Assembly (NCBI GenBank): GCA_012839565.1
Contig: DUMZ01000019.1
Span: 1-64,000, forward strand
Direction: 5' to 3'
From: Anaerolineaceae bacterium
Lineage (GTDB): Bacteria; Chloroflexota; Anaerolineae; Anaerolineales; Anaerolineaceae
Length of the DNA: 64,000 nucleotides
The first letter of the stretch is position 1. Every line of letters starts with the position of its first letter. Made by a program: the position numbers and the translations under genes. Under the pieces are notes generated by a model. It ran no database searches. It was not told the origin of the DNA and saw nothing but the letters and a program-made list of their open reading frames with translations. This document shows, in pieces, positions 1-12,766 of this stretch.

Positions 1-2049
<2,049 letters not shown>

Positions 2050-2264
2050 CGTGATGCGGAGAAATCGATGCTTTTTCAAGCATTATTTTTAATTTACTAA
2101 TTCTTTTCGTATGATACAAATCACATCGCATATGACTGTATCGATACGGCCTACAAATGTTATTCAATTATTAATGTTCAACTCATCCGTTACCAGATGA
2201 TGGTTAGACCCAAAGGTTTCTTTCGATCTACCCATCTTCTGCTAACACCCCTGCATCTTCCTTG

Positions 2265-2337
2265 TGGAGATGAGGGGACTCGAACCCCTGACCTCCTCCT
2301 TGCAAAGGAGGCGCTCTCCCGACTAAGCTACATCCCC
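2265..2337 (-). tRNA. tRNA-Ala (anticodon TGC)
   Basis: The 73-base minus-strand sequence folds as a cloverleaf. The acceptor stem is GGGGATG with CATCTCC and includes the G3:U70 wobble pair, the alanine identity element. The discriminator is A. The anticodon TGC lies at 2304-2302 and the T arm carries GGTTCGAGTCC. The 3' CCA is not encoded, so it must be added post-transcriptionally. It sits in the 16S-23S spacer, as in many bacteria. Confidence 0.97.
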
Positions 2338-2351
2338 GGTTATCTGAAAAG

Positions 2352-2425
2352 TGGGCCTTTCGGGATTCGAACCTGAGACCTCGCCCTTATCAGAGGCGCG
2401 CTCTAACCAGCTGAGCTAAAGGCCC
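2352..2425 (-). tRNA. tRNA-Ile (anticodon GAT)
   Basis: The 74-base minus-strand cloverleaf has acceptor stem GGGCCTT with AAGGCCC and discriminator A. The D arm is AGCTCAGCTGGTTAGAGC, the anticodon GAT lies at 2391-2389, and the T arm is GGTTCGAATCC. CCA is not encoded. It precedes tRNA-Ala in the 16S-23S spacer, the classical order. Confidence 0.97.
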
Positions 2426-2432
2426 TTTCAGA

Positions 2433-2466
2433 GTCAGCCTTAGCAACTCAAAAGTGACAGAAATAT
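2433..2466 (-). other. 3' arm of the pre-16S processing stem
   Basis: About 34 bases of the 16S/tRNA-Ile spacer are complementary to 4204..4239 in the 16S leader, with one G-U wobble, a few mismatches and a one-to-two base bulge. The two arms bracket the 16S gene, so the precursor can form a long stem of the kind RNase III cuts. The pairing is seen directly; cleavage is inferred. Confidence 0.75.
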
Positions 2467-2600
2467 TGACGTTAGGATTGGTTTAGCCTGTCAACGACGC
2501 TCCATCTCACCGTTAGTTGGAACGATTCCCTCTGACGAGGTGTGGATTTTTGCTTCTTTAGAGTAGAGTTTGAACCCTCAGGTTCATCCTCAGGTCTCCA

Positions 2601-4105
<1,505 letters not shown>

Positions 4106-4203
4106 AAATTTTTACATCTTTCGATGATAGTTTCTTTTTTACGGATATTCATTAACGAGGCTTGCAATTTCTTGCTTGTAATTTCTTACCTTTTTCGTCT
4201 TGC

Positions 4204-4239
4204 ATATTTCTATCACTTTTCAGTTGTTAAGGTTCTGAC
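4204..4239 (-). other. 5' arm of the pre-16S processing stem
   Basis: Leader segment complementary to 2433..2466 downstream of the 16S gene. Together they would form a stem of about 34 pairs enclosing pre-16S, typical of the RNase III processing stems of bacterial rRNA operons. Confidence 0.75.
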
Positions 4240-4392
4240 TTCCAACGAAGTGCTCCACATTTTCAGAATAAAACACCGGCTCTCTTGCTCGCCGGCTTTG
4301 GCATTCTTTGGGCTCACTTCTGACCCAAGCTATTGTTTTGTCAAAAATCGCGCCTCCCGGCGCAACTTGTGATGTAGCACCTTGGACTGATT

Positions 4393-4421
4393 AGTATAGA
4401 CCATTTTTTGGTCTGTGTCAA
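4393..4421 (-). promoter_or_regulatory. rRNA promoter P2 (sigma-70 type)
   Basis: On the minus strand a perfect -35 TTGACA (4421-4416) and a -10 TATACT (4398-4393) are separated by 17 bases. The spacer contains a dyad (GACC, T/A run, GGTC), so the promoter overlaps a small palindrome. It would start the transcript about 280 bases before mature 16S. Confidence 0.85.
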
Positions 4422-4516
4422 GGGCTTTGTTCTGGATTTCAAAAACTCATTTCCCAGAACGGTGGGTTCGCTTGTTTTTCAAAGTACAACGTGCCTTATT
4501 TGGTGCACGAACGTCC

Positions 4517-4544
4517 ATTATATGCATTTTCAACAAAGTGTCAA
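4517..4544 (-). promoter_or_regulatory. rRNA promoter P1 (sigma-70 type)
   Basis: On the minus strand a perfect -35 TTGACA (4544-4539) and a perfect -10 TATAAT (4522-4517) are separated by 16 bases. The -35 of P1 and of P2 are both preceded by GCCC, giving the shared decamer GCCCTTGACA. Tandem strong promoters are usual for rRNA operons. Confidence 0.87.
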
Positions 4545-4554
4545 GGGCAAAATC

Positions 4555-4574
4555 GACCAATTTGTGACCAATTT
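4555..4574. repeat. 9-bp direct repeat upstream of rRNA P1
   Basis: GACCAATTT occurs at 4555-4563 and again at 4566-4574, a period of 11 bp or about one helical turn. The first copy begins 11 bp upstream of the P1 -35 box. The position fits an activator site or UP-like element for the rRNA promoter; no protein can be named. Confidence 0.5.
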
Positions 4575-4675
4575 CACAAAATCACGACGTTTTCGCACTT
4601 TTTTGGTTTTTTAATGAGCTTACGCATCCTTTACAACAAATTCAAACCGAACTCGATTTGTAAAGTGCTTAAAAC

Positions 4676-4703
4676 ACAAGTTCACCCCACAGGATGAACT
4701 TGT
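4676..4703 (-). terminator. Hairpin downstream of the aminotransferase gene
   Basis: Perfect 9-bp inverted repeat ACAAGTTCA / TGAACTTGT with a 10-base loop, 27 bases after the stop of the minus-strand aminotransferase. On that strand it is followed by GTTTTAA, a short U tract, so it is a plausible but weak intrinsic terminator. Confidence 0.55.
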
Positions 4704-4730
4704 TAGTCTCATTACAAAAGCTGTTTTCTT

Positions 4731-5819
4731 TTAGGCAGGGTAGTCCCTAAGCACTTTTGCCAGGCGTTTGATGCCTTCCTTAATCTCGTCATCTTCCAGC
4801 GCGCAGAAAGGCAGGCGCACAAACTGATCGCCACCTTCCATATAGAAGCCACGCCCATCGGTGAGTTGCAAGCCATTCTCCTTGCCGAGTTTCAAGAGCG
4901 TGTCCATCTTAATCGGTTTCTTAACAAACGCGCCAACAAAGAAACCACCATCCGGCACAACCCAGTCGCATAAATCGCTCAGTTCTTCGGCCATGGCTTT
5001 TGCCATCACATCGCGACGGTGGCCATATAAAGCTTTCAATTCTTCCAACTGTTCATCCAGCCAGCCACGTTTGCAAAACTCATACACAATCGCCTGATCG
5101 ACATAGCTGGCATTGATATAAGTATCTTCCGCAATTCTCAAAGTCCGCGCGATAAGTTCTTCAGGCAGAATCATCACGCCCACACGCAAACCAGGGGCAA
5201 TCAACTTGCTGAACGATGTCATCATCAGCGTAATATCCGGCGCCATCTCCCAGCATGAAGGGATGTTTTCGCCGTTATAGCGCAGACGGCGGTAGGGCAA
5301 GTCTTCAATGATGCGGAAGCCATGCTCTTTTGCCAAAGCAACCAGCTCTTTGCGTTTTTCAAGGGGCATCAGGCTGCCGGTTGGATTTTGAAAATCAGAA
5401 ACCACATAGAAAAAGTCAACCTTCTCGCCCCTGGCCAGTTTTTCTTTGAGTGGCGCAAAGTTCAAACCGTCTTTTTCAATGGGGCAAGGCACAAGCTGGG
5501 CCTGGGCGCGCTTGAGTTGCGTTACAGTGCGGTCGTAGGTGGGCTCTTCAATGGCGACAGTTAAAGAACCCATCGGGAATGAACGCAAAACATGGTCCAA
5601 AACACACAGTGAACCCGTGCCAATGACCACGCGACTGGCGTCCACGTCATACTGTTCTGCCACCCATTCGCGCAAGGGCGGGAAACCGGCCGCTTTGGCG
5701 TATTGCAAGATTTTTTCAGGGTAATCCTGCAAAGCGGTTTTTACGCAAGCCTGAAGTTTCTCTGTAGCAAAACTTTGTGTTGGGGGAACACCACGGGTGA
5801 GCGCAATGATTTTTTCCAT
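4731..5819 (-). CDS. PLP-dependent aminotransferase, class I/II (MocR/LysN-like catalytic family)
   Basis: A 362-residue fold-type I pyridoxal-phosphate enzyme, presumably moving amino groups between an amino acid and a 2-oxo acid in the cytoplasm. Visible motifs are YxxxxG(F)PPLREWVA near residue 40, the cofactor-site segment SDFQNPTG (about residue 142), and SFSKLIAPGLRVG (about residue 205), whose Lys would form the Schiff base. There is no N-terminal winged helix, so it is a stand-alone enzyme and not a MocR regulator. Relatives include 2-aminoadipate and aromatic aminotransferases; the true substrate cannot be read from sequence. The start has an AAAGGAG ribosome site. It is transcribed alone, towards the rRNA operon, and is followed by a hairpin. 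Confidence 0.88.
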   Translation of the reverse strand: MEKIIALTRGVPPTQSFATEKLQACVKTALQDYPEKILQYAKAAGFPPLREWVAEQYDVDASRVVIGTGSLCVLDHVLRSFPMGSLTVAIEEPTYDRTVTQLKRAQAQLVPCPIEKDGLNFAPLKEKLARGEKVDFFYVVSDFQNPTGSLMPLEKRKELVALAKEHGFRIIEDLPYRRLRYNGENIPSCWEMAPDITLMMTSFSKLIAPGLRVGVMILPEELIARTLRIAEDTYINASYVDQAIVYEFCKRGWLDEQLEELKALYGHRRDVMAKAMAEELSDLCDWVVPDGGFFVGAFVKKPIKMDTLLKLGKENGLQLTDGRGFYMEGGDQFVRLPFCALEDDEIKEGIKRLAKVLRDYPA

Positions 5820-5917
5820 ATAGTAATCAATCTCCTTTATAGCTTTTTATCTGCCCTAATCTTAGCATGAATTAAATAACTTTGTTGGGATACGGAAGAA
5901 GCACCCCAAGCCTGAAA

Positions 5918-6616
5918 TTATTCTTCCCGCCACAAAAAGCAGGGGTCAGGTCGCTGGTTTTTATCGCGCGTAGCGCAAAAGGTTTTAACGGGCTGTGAAT
6001 GATAACCCGCCGCTTGGATCTCATTTTGTGGCCACAGATTGAAAGTTTCTGGTTTTTCCATTAGGTCGCTTTGCCAGGTGCCCTTGAAATAGGTTTTATA
6101 AACATTGTCCTCGCCATTATTCTCAAGCGTAAAGCCATAAATGTGTCCCGCCATCTCCACCTTGGCAACCATCACATTGCCATCTTCTTCAAACGAGATT
6201 TCAGCTTCGAGCAATCTTCCGGCGTCTTCAAACCAAATGAACCAGGTACCTTTCCAGTAGTCCGTAAAACTGACATATGGGCGCTCTACGGTTGGCGATG
6301 GTGTTTTTGTTGTGGCAGGCTGGCTGTCATCTTTTTTGACCGGCGTTTGTGTTTCTTCTTCTACAGCCTCAGCGACACCAAGAAGCGATTCAGGTGTCTT
6401 CGTTCCTGTTTCCATGTCTGCAGAACTATCCGGGGTCGATGTCCGGTTTTCTTGTCCGGGTAGAGTTAAATTAGGGTCATGCGTCAGTTCGTAAGTCGCC
6501 CGCGCGCCGCTAAAAGGGATATCGGGCAACTTTCGCTCACATGCAGCCAGAAACAGCAAAGCTGCCAGCAACAAACTGAACAACAATAATGAAATGTGTT
6601 TCCGCGGGTTACGCAT
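5918..6616 (-). CDS. Predicted lipoprotein of unknown function
   Basis: 232 residues. It begins with two positive residues, a hydrophobic stretch and the lipobox LAAC (Cys about 26), so it should be exported and lipid-anchored. Residues 30-100 are a Thr/Pro/Glu-rich linker. The C-terminal half (about 105-232) is rich in aromatic residues, with a tryptophan near GTWFIWFEDAG, and reads as a small beta-rich domain. I do not recognise a family. It lies 97 bases upstream of the aminotransferase and is divergent from glyQS. Real-gene evidence is the clean signal peptide and its conventional position. Confidence 0.72.
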   Translation of the reverse strand: MRNPRKHISLLLFSLLLAALLFLAACERKLPDIPFSGARATYELTHDPNLTLPGQENRTSTPDSSADMETGTKTPESLLGVAEAVEEETQTPVKKDDSQPATTKTPSPTVERPYVSFTDYWKGTWFIWFEDAGRLLEAEISFEEDGNVMVAKVEMAGHIYGFTLENNGEDNVYKTYFKGTWQSDLMEKPETFNLWPQNEIQAAGYHSQPVKTFCATRDKNQRPDPCFLWREE

Positions 6617-6752
6617 ATTTTTATTTTACTCCAGATTCATAAATGGGTCATTTTCATCCTTCATTAGCGTTGTAAACACTAAAATGAGATTAAAAGGCTT
6701 TGCAAGTCGCAGAAGCATTCAATAATTGTGCTTTTACCGGTCGTCTCTGAAG

Positions 6753-6758
6753 TATAAT
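6753..6758 (+). promoter_or_regulatory. Candidate -10 box of glyQS
   Basis: TATAAT lies 32 bases before the glyQS ATG, with the ribosome site AAGAGGT at 6778-6784. No good -35 box sits at the right spacing, so only the -10 is supported. Confidence 0.4.
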
Positions 6759-6790
6759 AAGCCCGTTATACAACATTAAGAGGTACGAAC

Positions 6791-9769
6791 ATGAAACAAG
6801 GCTTAGATCTTCAAGACATTATTTTCAAGCTCCAGACTTACTGGGCCGGGCAGGGCTGTTTGATTTGGCAACCCTACTATTCCCAGGTCGGTGCCGGCAC
6901 CATGAACCCCGCCACCTTCCTGCGCGTGCTGGGCCCCGAACCCTGGAAAGTGGCTTATCTTGAGCCTTCCGTGCGCCCCGATGACGGACGCTACGGCATC
7001 AACCCCAATCGGCTTCAACAGTTCTTCCAGTACCAGGTTATTCTCAAACCAGACACCGGCAACCCACAGGAACTTTATCTGAATTCCCTGCTTGCCCTGG
7101 GCATTGACCCCGCGCAACACGACATCCGCTTTGTGGAAGACAACTGGGAATCACCCGCGTTAAGCGCCTGGGGTCTTGGCTGGGAAGTCTGGCTTGACGG
7201 ACAGGAAATCACCCAGTTCACCTACTTCCAGCAATCCGGTGGTGTGCAACTGGAGGTTCCATCGGTTGAAATCACCTATGGTCTCGAACGCATCGCCATG
7301 ACCCTGCAAAACGCCAATCACTTTAAAGACATCCGCTGGAATGGCGAGCGCACATACGGTGATGTTTACCAGGTGGCCGAGCGGGAGCACAGTACCTATT
7401 ATTTCGAAAAAGCTGACATTCCCCGCTTGCGCGAAATGTTCCGCCTCTTCGTGGAAGAAGCAGAAAACGCGCTTGAAGACGGCCTGGTGCTGCCCGCCTA
7501 TGACAACATTGTCAAATCGTCGCATACTTTCAACATTATGGACTCGCGTGGCGCGGTGGGCTTTACCGAACGCCAGGCGCTTTTTGGCAAAATGCGCGAT
7601 CTTTCCCGTCGTGTTGCCGAAGCCTACATCGCCCAGCGCGATGAGATGGGCTACCCTTGGCTGAAAACCGAACAAGCTAAACTTGAGCTAGAAACTGCCA
7701 GTCTGCCCGTAATCGACACCAAACACGCTGACTTTTTGCTTGAAATCGGCACCGAAGAACTTCCCGTGGCAGATCTCGACTCCGCGCTTGAACAAGTCCA
7801 GCAGAGTTTCACAAAACGCCTGGAAGACGCGCGTTTGAGTTACAGCCAGCTTGAAGTCCTGGGCACGCCTCGCCGTTTGAGCGTGCTGATTAAAGACCTG
7901 CAAACCGCGCAGGAAGACCGCCAGGTGGAGCTCAAAGGCCCACCCGCCGACCGCGCTTTCGACACTGAAGGCAAACCTACCAAAGTGGCTGAAGGTTTCG
8001 CGCGAGGCAAAGGTGTGGATGTCAGCGCGCTTGAAGTCAAGGACTTTGATAACGGACGCTATGTTGTGCTAAGCATGGAAGAAAAGGGCAAAAGTGCCAT
8101 GGAAATCCTTGCTGAACAAATCCCGGAAATATGCGCCGGCATTCATTTCGTCAAATCAATGCGCTGGAACCAAAGCAAAGTGGCTTTCTCGCGTCCGGTA
8201 CGCTGGCTGGTGGCGCTTTTGGGCGAGCATGTCGTGCCCTTTAGCTTCGCGGGTCTGCAAAGTGACCGTCTGACACGGGGTATGCGCTTCTCCGACGAAG
8301 CTGTTTGTAGCCTGACAAGCCCCGCGGACTATTTGCCTTATCTTGAACGCGAAGGCATCGTCTTAGACCCCAGCGAACGCCGTGAAATGATTTGGCAACA
8401 AGCCCAGTCGCTTGCCCAAAAAACGGGTGGTCAACTGGAAGAAGACCCCGCCCTGTTAGACGAACTCACCAACTTGGTGGAGCGTCCCACGGCATTGTTG
8501 GGCAGTTTTGACCAGCGTTATCTGCATAACCTCCCCCCCGAAGTGCTCATCGCAGTGATGAAGAAACATCAGCGCTACTTCCCTGTACTCGACGCCAACG
8601 GGAATCTTAGCCAACATTTTATTATCGTGCGCAACGGTGATGAAAAGAACGCGGATATCGTTGTGGATGGCAACCTGCAGGTCATTTTGGCGCGCTTTGC
8701 CGATGCGGAATTCTTTATCAACGCGGACCGCGAAAAGGCTTTGGAAGATTTCGTGCCCGAATTAGCCCAGCTCACTTTCCAAAAAGAACTCGGCTCCATG
8801 CTCGAAAAAACCACACGCATCGAAAAACTCACCCAAGACCTGGCAGACCTACTCGCGCTTGACCCAACACAACAAAAAACAGCCGCGCGCATCGCCAGAC
8901 TTTGCAAGGCTGATTTAGCCAGCGAAATGGTTGTGGAAATGACCGCCCTGCAAGGCGTGATGGGCAGATATTACGCGCGCCTGTCTGGCGAGCCCCAGGC
9001 GGTCGCGGAAGGTATTTTTGAGCATTATTTGCCCCGCAGCGCCGATGACATGCTCCCCACCCAGCTTCCCGCCACGGTCGTGGGCATCGCTGACCGACTG
9101 GACTCCATCGTTGGGCTTTTCGCGGTGGGTTTGGCGCCTACTGCCAACAAAGACCCCTTTGCCTTGCGTCGCGCTGCTTTGGGACTGAACCAAATTCTCA
9201 TCGGACTTGGGCTTGAATTTGACCTTCAAAACGCTTTACAACTGGCTGCCAGAAACTATAACCTGGAAATCTCCGCTGAAGTTATCCAAAACGCGCTTGA
9301 GTTTATCCAGGGACGCCTGCACGGTGTCTTGTTGGATAAGGGCTATCGCTATGATGTTGTTGAAGCCGTTGAGCAGGTTCAGGCGTCAAATCCTGCAAAG
9401 GCCGACCGCTATGCTGAACTGCTGAATAACTGGGTGCAGAAACCGGAATGGGAAACCCTGTTGCCCGCTTACAGTCGCTGCGCGCGCATCACGCGCAACA
9501 TCAGCGAAACCTACGCCCTTGTGCCCGAAGTCTTGCAAGACCCCGCCGAACACGCCTTATATGAGGCTTTGAAACAAATTGCACCGAACAACTTCGAAGA
9601 AGCGCTCCAGGCAGTGGAAGGACTCGTGCCAGGCATCAACACCTTTTTCGATAACGTGCTGGTGATGGCCGATGACGAGAAAGTACGCCAAAACCGACTG
9701 GCACTGCTGCAGAAAGTGGTTGGCTTACTGTCACCTTATGCGGATATTTCGAAACTGGAAGGTTTTTAG
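6791..9769 (+). CDS. glyQS: Glycyl-tRNA synthetase, alpha and beta subunits fused
   Basis: 992 residues. It charges tRNA-Gly with glycine using ATP. The first part (about 1-300) is the whole catalytic alpha subunit of the bacterial (GlyQ) type, with the segments [30 protein letters not shown] and [19 protein letters not shown]. The beta subunit follows from about residue 312, starting with [12 protein letters not shown], and continues with the tRNA-handling, HD-like and C-terminal anticodon-binding regions. Most bacteria encode alpha and beta separately; here one uninterrupted frame of about 300 plus 680 residues joins them, as known for a few groups such as chlamydiae. It has a good ribosome site, its own -10 box, and a terminator after it. 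It is monocistronic. Confidence 0.96.
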   Translation: MKQGLDLQDIIFKLQTYWAGQGCLIWQPYYSQVGAGTMNPATFLRVLGPEPWKVAYLEPSVRPDDGRYGINPNRLQQFFQYQVILKPDTGNPQELYLNSLLALGIDPAQHDIRFVEDNWESPALSAWGLGWEVWLDGQEITQFTYFQQSGGVQLEVPSVEITYGLERIAMTLQNANHFKDIRWNGERTYGDVYQVAEREHSTYYFEKADIPRLREMFRLFVEEAENALEDGLVLPAYDNIVKSSHTFNIMDSRGAVGFTERQALFGKMRDLSRRVAEAYIAQRDEMGYPWLKTEQAKLELETASLPVIDTKHADFLLEIGTEELPVADLDSALEQVQQSFTKRLEDARLSYSQLEVLGTPRRLSVLIKDLQTAQEDRQVELKGPPADRAFDTEGKPTKVAEGFARGKGVDVSALEVKDFDNGRYVVLSMEEKGKSAMEILAEQIPEICAGIHFVKSMRWNQSKVAFSRPVRWLVALLGEHVVPFSFAGLQSDRLTRGMRFSDEAVCSLTSPADYLPYLEREGIVLDPSERREMIWQQAQSLAQKTGGQLEEDPALLDELTNLVERPTALLGSFDQRYLHNLPPEVLIAVMKKHQRYFPVLDANGNLSQHFIIVRNGDEKNADIVVDGNLQVILARFADAEFFINADREKALEDFVPELAQLTFQKELGSMLEKTTRIEKLTQDLADLLALDPTQQKTAARIARLCKADLASEMVVEMTALQGVMGRYYARLSGEPQAVAEGIFEHYLPRSADDMLPTQLPATVVGIADRLDSIVGLFAVGLAPTANKDPFALRRAALGLNQILIGLGLEFDLQNALQLAARNYNLEISAEVIQNALEFIQGRLHGVLLDKGYRYDVVEAVEQVQASNPAKADRYAELLNNWVQKPEWETLLPAYSRCARITRNISETYALVPEVLQDPAEHALYEALKQIAPNNFEEALQAVEGLVPGINTFFDNVLVMADDEKVRQNRLALLQKVVGLLSPYADISKLEGF

Positions 9770-9796
9770 AGAGTTCACTTAGTTGATTAAATAATT

Positions 9797-9830
9797 AGAG
9801 ACGCTGGCAGTTATGTCAGCGTCTTTGTTA
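9797..9830 (+). terminator. Intrinsic terminator of glyQS
   Basis: Stem AGACGCTG / CAGCGTCT, extended by flanking A-T pairing, with a loop of about 10 bases and followed by TTTGTTAT. It starts 28 bases after the glyQS stop. Confidence 0.8.
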
Positions 9831-9888
9831 TATATGTATGCTTAAGACAATAATTACTTTAACTAGCTTTACTTGCCTGGCTTTTCCC

Positions 9889-10854
9889 TCATCCTGAACT
9901 TGTTCCAAGGCCCATTATCTTCCGCGTGGTTTCCAGATTTTCAGTTAGGGTCCTGCCCAAATAGATACCACCCAATTGCTCACGCTCCGCGGGGTTATCG
10001 TCCAGGTACTTGCCCATGTACAGCAATTTCGGTTTGGAAGGTATTTTCGCCAACTTTGACGCGAATCCACGCATCAGGTAGGCTGTGGCCTCTTCGCCAA
10101 TATAAAGGCAAATAAACTTGGGTTTTGCGATAAGGGAGTAATCCAAAATATCTTCTGTCAGCAAATCGGGGCCTAGATACTCCACAAAAACACCAGCCTC
10201 GCGCATCAGCACAGTCAACATCAAGACATCCAGTTCTTTGGTTTCACCGGGGCCACTGCCGATCAAGGTTAGTGCGTTTTCGCGCGTCACTGGTATAGCG
10301 GTCATCACATTGAACAACCTGCTTTTAACCAGTTGCGTGATTACATGTACGGTAGCCAGGGGAATATCACCCCGAAACCAGGTGTGTTCCAGCAAGGCCA
10401 AACTGGGCTGCAAAATCTCCTCAAAGATAGTGATCAAATCAAAATACTTGCGAAAATCACCCACCAAACTTTGCATACGCGCTTCGTTGTGCGAAATCAT
10501 CGAAGCCAGCAAAAGCTCCGCATAATCACGCGCCGGTATCGGTGATTTTTCGCGTGGCTGTTCCATTTCGAGTTTTTCAATACTCTCTGGCCAGCTATCC
10601 TTCGCGCGCATCGCGTTGAACTGTTGCACCACACTGCTGATGCTCATGCCTGCTTCCAGACGGCTCTTAACCCACAGCAAGAGCTGAACGTCGCGTTCAG
10701 AATACAGCCGATAGCCATTTTTAAGACGCGTTGGTTCTAAAAGCTCATAGCGACGCTCCCATGCACGAAGCGTGACTGGTTTGATGCCAGTGCGGTTTTG
10801 AACGACTTTAATGGTATATAATGGCGCGGTTGGAAAATCACGGATACTGGTCAT
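9889..10854 (-). CDS. MerR-type regulator with CarH-like cobalamin-binding fold, ligand residues altered
   Basis: 321 residues. Residues about 11-80 form a MerR winged helix (YTIKVVQNRTGIKPVTLRAW, GYRLYSERDV). Residues about 108-190 match the helical-bundle part and 195-315 the Rossmann part of the CarH/LitR cobalamin photoreceptors. In CarH the bundle carries W-x9-E-H and the Rossmann part D/E-x-H-x-x-G with the cobalt-binding His. Here the first is W159-x9-V-H170, and the second is E204-T-K206-E-L-D209, so His is Lys and Gly is Asp. The protein therefore looks like a DNA-binding repressor of this architecture that no longer binds B12 in the canonical way. Its ATG overlaps the stop of the CapA-like gene by 4 bases and has a GGAGGA site inside that gene, so the two are translationally coupled. 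Confidence 0.85.
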   Translation of the reverse strand: MTSIRDFPTAPLYTIKVVQNRTGIKPVTLRAWERRYELLEPTRLKNGYRLYSERDVQLLLWVKSRLEAGMSISSVVQQFNAMRAKDSWPESIEKLEMEQPREKSPIPARDYAELLLASMISHNEARMQSLVGDFRKYFDLITIFEEILQPSLALLEHTWFRGDIPLATVHVITQLVKSRLFNVMTAIPVTRENALTLIGSGPGETKELDVLMLTVLMREAGVFVEYLGPDLLTEDILDYSLIAKPKFICLYIGEEATAYLMRGFASKLAKIPSKPKLLYMGKYLDDNPAEREQLGGIYLGRTLTENLETTRKIMGLGTSSG

Positions 10855-12599
10855 TGTGTCCTCCTAAGGGGTTCAGAGACCGAGAAAATAATGGCCAGGA
10901 ATTCAGAGCGTTCTTCGTCAGTCATCGGACGTGGCTTGCCGGTTTCTTCAATGGTAATCGTGTAAAGTTTCGTGCTGATGTGTCTGCCCTGATAAAAATG
11001 ATGTTCCTGGATAAAACTGTCGTAGGTTATATAAAATTCCGGCTGGTCAAAAAAAAGATTGCCCAAGCCATAATCAATAAAGACGCCTTCATAAAATTCC
11101 ATGGCTTTTGCCACATGAGACTGGCTGCCATTTACAATCACTGGGCCAGCCGTGGCAACGTCGCGAAAATCGCGCAACTGCAAGGAACTTGCTTCGCGGA
11201 AATAATCTTCCTGAAACTGAAAGGTAACGATAGGCAAATAGCCTTCCGCGCGCAAGCGCGCCACTTCGGCTTTCAGCCAGCTAAAATCCTCACAAGGGGC
11301 CGCGCCACTGCCCGATTCGGTCGCCCATGCCATTTCCGGCCCATATGAATTACAACCGATAAAAGCCAGCTTGTTGCCGTTGTGCTCAATCAGCAAAGGC
11401 GCTTTGGCATCTTCAACATTCACACCGCCAGCATACCACCGCATGCCATACTGTTCGTAAAGTTCCAGCGTGAAAGGTACTGAATCGACTTTGTAAAGCG
11501 CTAAAACATCGTTGTTGTGATTCCCCGTCAGCTCGATAATATCCGCGCCAAGGTCATCCAGCAGTTTGATATATTCCGGATTGCTGCAGAATATAAAACC
11601 CTTGTAATCCGGATTGGGAAACGCACAGCCTTCATAAAAAGAAACTTCGTTACTGATGTGGGTCAAATCCGCAGCGCGCAGGATATCGCGGATTTCGGTG
11701 CCAGGAAATAGCACACCCTGTGTTTCCATCACATAGGCGGTATCGCGTGCCATAGCAGTGACGCCGGTCATGATGAGACTGGTGAGCTTGGTCTCATCGC
11801 GGTTTGGCGCTGGTAATATACCCGAGAAATCCATACTGGCACTTTGTTCGTTGTTTTCAGTTTTGCTTTCAATCGCCACATGCAGGGTCAAGACGTATTT
11901 ATCAGAATCAAAATCATGGTCCAAAGGTGAGATGCCATCTATGGCAAGTACTTTCCAGCCGGGTTGCAAAGCGTCAAAGGGTACGATTGCCCAGTCATCC
12001 CCCCACGGGTCAGCAAAAATGGCATCTCTGGCAACTTTTTTTAGCACTTTATCGGATGGGTTGGATAAACCCAACAAAGCGATAAGGCTTTCATAATCGC
12101 CTTCATCGAGCAGGACCTTCCGATCTGATAAGTCTGGGCTTTCGCTTTCTTTACCCATTAAAAAGAACTGTAAGTCGCTCAGGCTGATGTCATCACGCAC
12201 GGTAAAAAACGGGGCGACCAGGGCATATGTCCATTGCGTTGACGCAAGGTGTGTGTTCATTTTTTCAGGCACTGATGCGGCAATAGAATACGTGGCAGTA
12301 TTTTCATCGCTGGCCCATACCGCACCGTCTGGCAGGCAGATACGCTCTTGCAGGTCAAGGGGCAGGGTGCCCTTCCAAAAAGCTGGTGGTGCTAGGGTAG
12401 CACTCGGGGCGGATGTAGGCGAGATGAACGCGGTCGGTGTTTCGCTTGGCACAAGTGTTTCTGCACTTGGTATAGTGGGTTCTTGTGTTTTTGGCACATC
12501 AGTTGGAGACACTACTTTTTCAACACGACAAGCGCTTAAAGCCATCAGCAATAGCAAGCTCAGTATGATAAATTTTCTCGTCGTGTGTTTCATTTTCAT
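10851..12599 (-). CDS. CapA-family (poly-gamma-glutamate/metallophosphatase-like) lipoprotein
   Basis: 582 residues. The N-terminus is a lipoprotein signal with lipobox ALSAC (Cys about 24), followed by a Pro/Thr/Ser linker to about 70. The middle part (about 75-280) is an unrecognised domain. The C-terminal part (about 285-575) has CapA-family landmarks: ADLTHISNEVSF, the metal-site-like ELTGNHNND, VNGSQSHVAKAMEFYEG and IDYGLGNLFFDQ. CapA proteins act at the cell surface in polyglutamate or envelope metabolism; the substrate here is unknown. It is the first gene of a two-gene unit with the MerR-type regulator, which may therefore control an envelope response. Confidence 0.85.
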   Translation of the reverse strand: MKMKHTTRKFIILSLLLLMALSACRVEKVVSPTDVPKTQEPTIPSAETLVPSETPTAFISPTSAPSATLAPPAFWKGTLPLDLQERICLPDGAVWASDENTATYSIAASVPEKMNTHLASTQWTYALVAPFFTVRDDISLSDLQFFLMGKESESPDLSDRKVLLDEGDYESLIALLGLSNPSDKVLKKVARDAIFADPWGDDWAIVPFDALQPGWKVLAIDGISPLDHDFDSDKYVLTLHVAIESKTENNEQSASMDFSGILPAPNRDETKLTSLIMTGVTAMARDTAYVMETQGVLFPGTEIRDILRAADLTHISNEVSFYEGCAFPNPDYKGFIFCSNPEYIKLLDDLGADIIELTGNHNNDVLALYKVDSVPFTLELYEQYGMRWYAGGVNVEDAKAPLLIEHNGNKLAFIGCNSYGPEMAWATESGSGAAPCEDFSWLKAEVARLRAEGYLPIVTFQFQEDYFREASSLQLRDFRDVATAGPVIVNGSQSHVAKAMEFYEGVFIDYGLGNLFFDQPEFYITYDSFIQEHHFYQGRHISTKLYTITIEETGKPRPMTDEERSEFLAIIFSVSEPLRRTQ

Positions 12600-12625
12600 C
12601 GTCTTTTTAATAAATGATTTAGTAA

Positions 12626-12654
12626 ATTATAGTGTCTTTCTCCCTGGTTAACAA
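12626..12654 (-). promoter_or_regulatory. Promoter of the capA-like/merR unit
   Basis: On the minus strand TTGTTA (12654-12649), 17 bases, TATAAT (12631-12626), ending 27 bases before the ATG of the CapA-like gene. Good sigma-70-type match. Confidence 0.7.
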
Positions 12655-12766
12655 GCTATTGTTAAAAAGTCACGCGATTTCAGTCTTGTTTATAAAAACC
12701 CATCCATATCCATACCAAAGCAAACAAAACCCACTGCACTTCATAAAGCTTTTTATAAAGTTCTTT

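Larger units (their letters stand above)
4106..4730. other. rRNA leader and promoter region, no protein gene
   Basis: This 625-base gap holds the 16S leader (about 4106-4386) and two minus-strand promoters (4393-4421 and 4517-4544). It also holds a 9-base direct repeat (4555-4574) and a hairpin ending the neighbouring aminotransferase transcript (4676-4703). A GC-rich inverted repeat, GCCGGC either side of GAGCAAGAGA, lies in the leader near 4277-4298. Short open frames here have no ribosome binding site or recognisable product, and I reject them as genes. Confidence 0.8.

Noticed and set aside
7160..7675. 171-codon open frame opposite glyQS
   Set aside because: It lies wholly within the glyQS coding sequence on the other strand. 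The translation has no recognisable motif and is an effect of codon bias.
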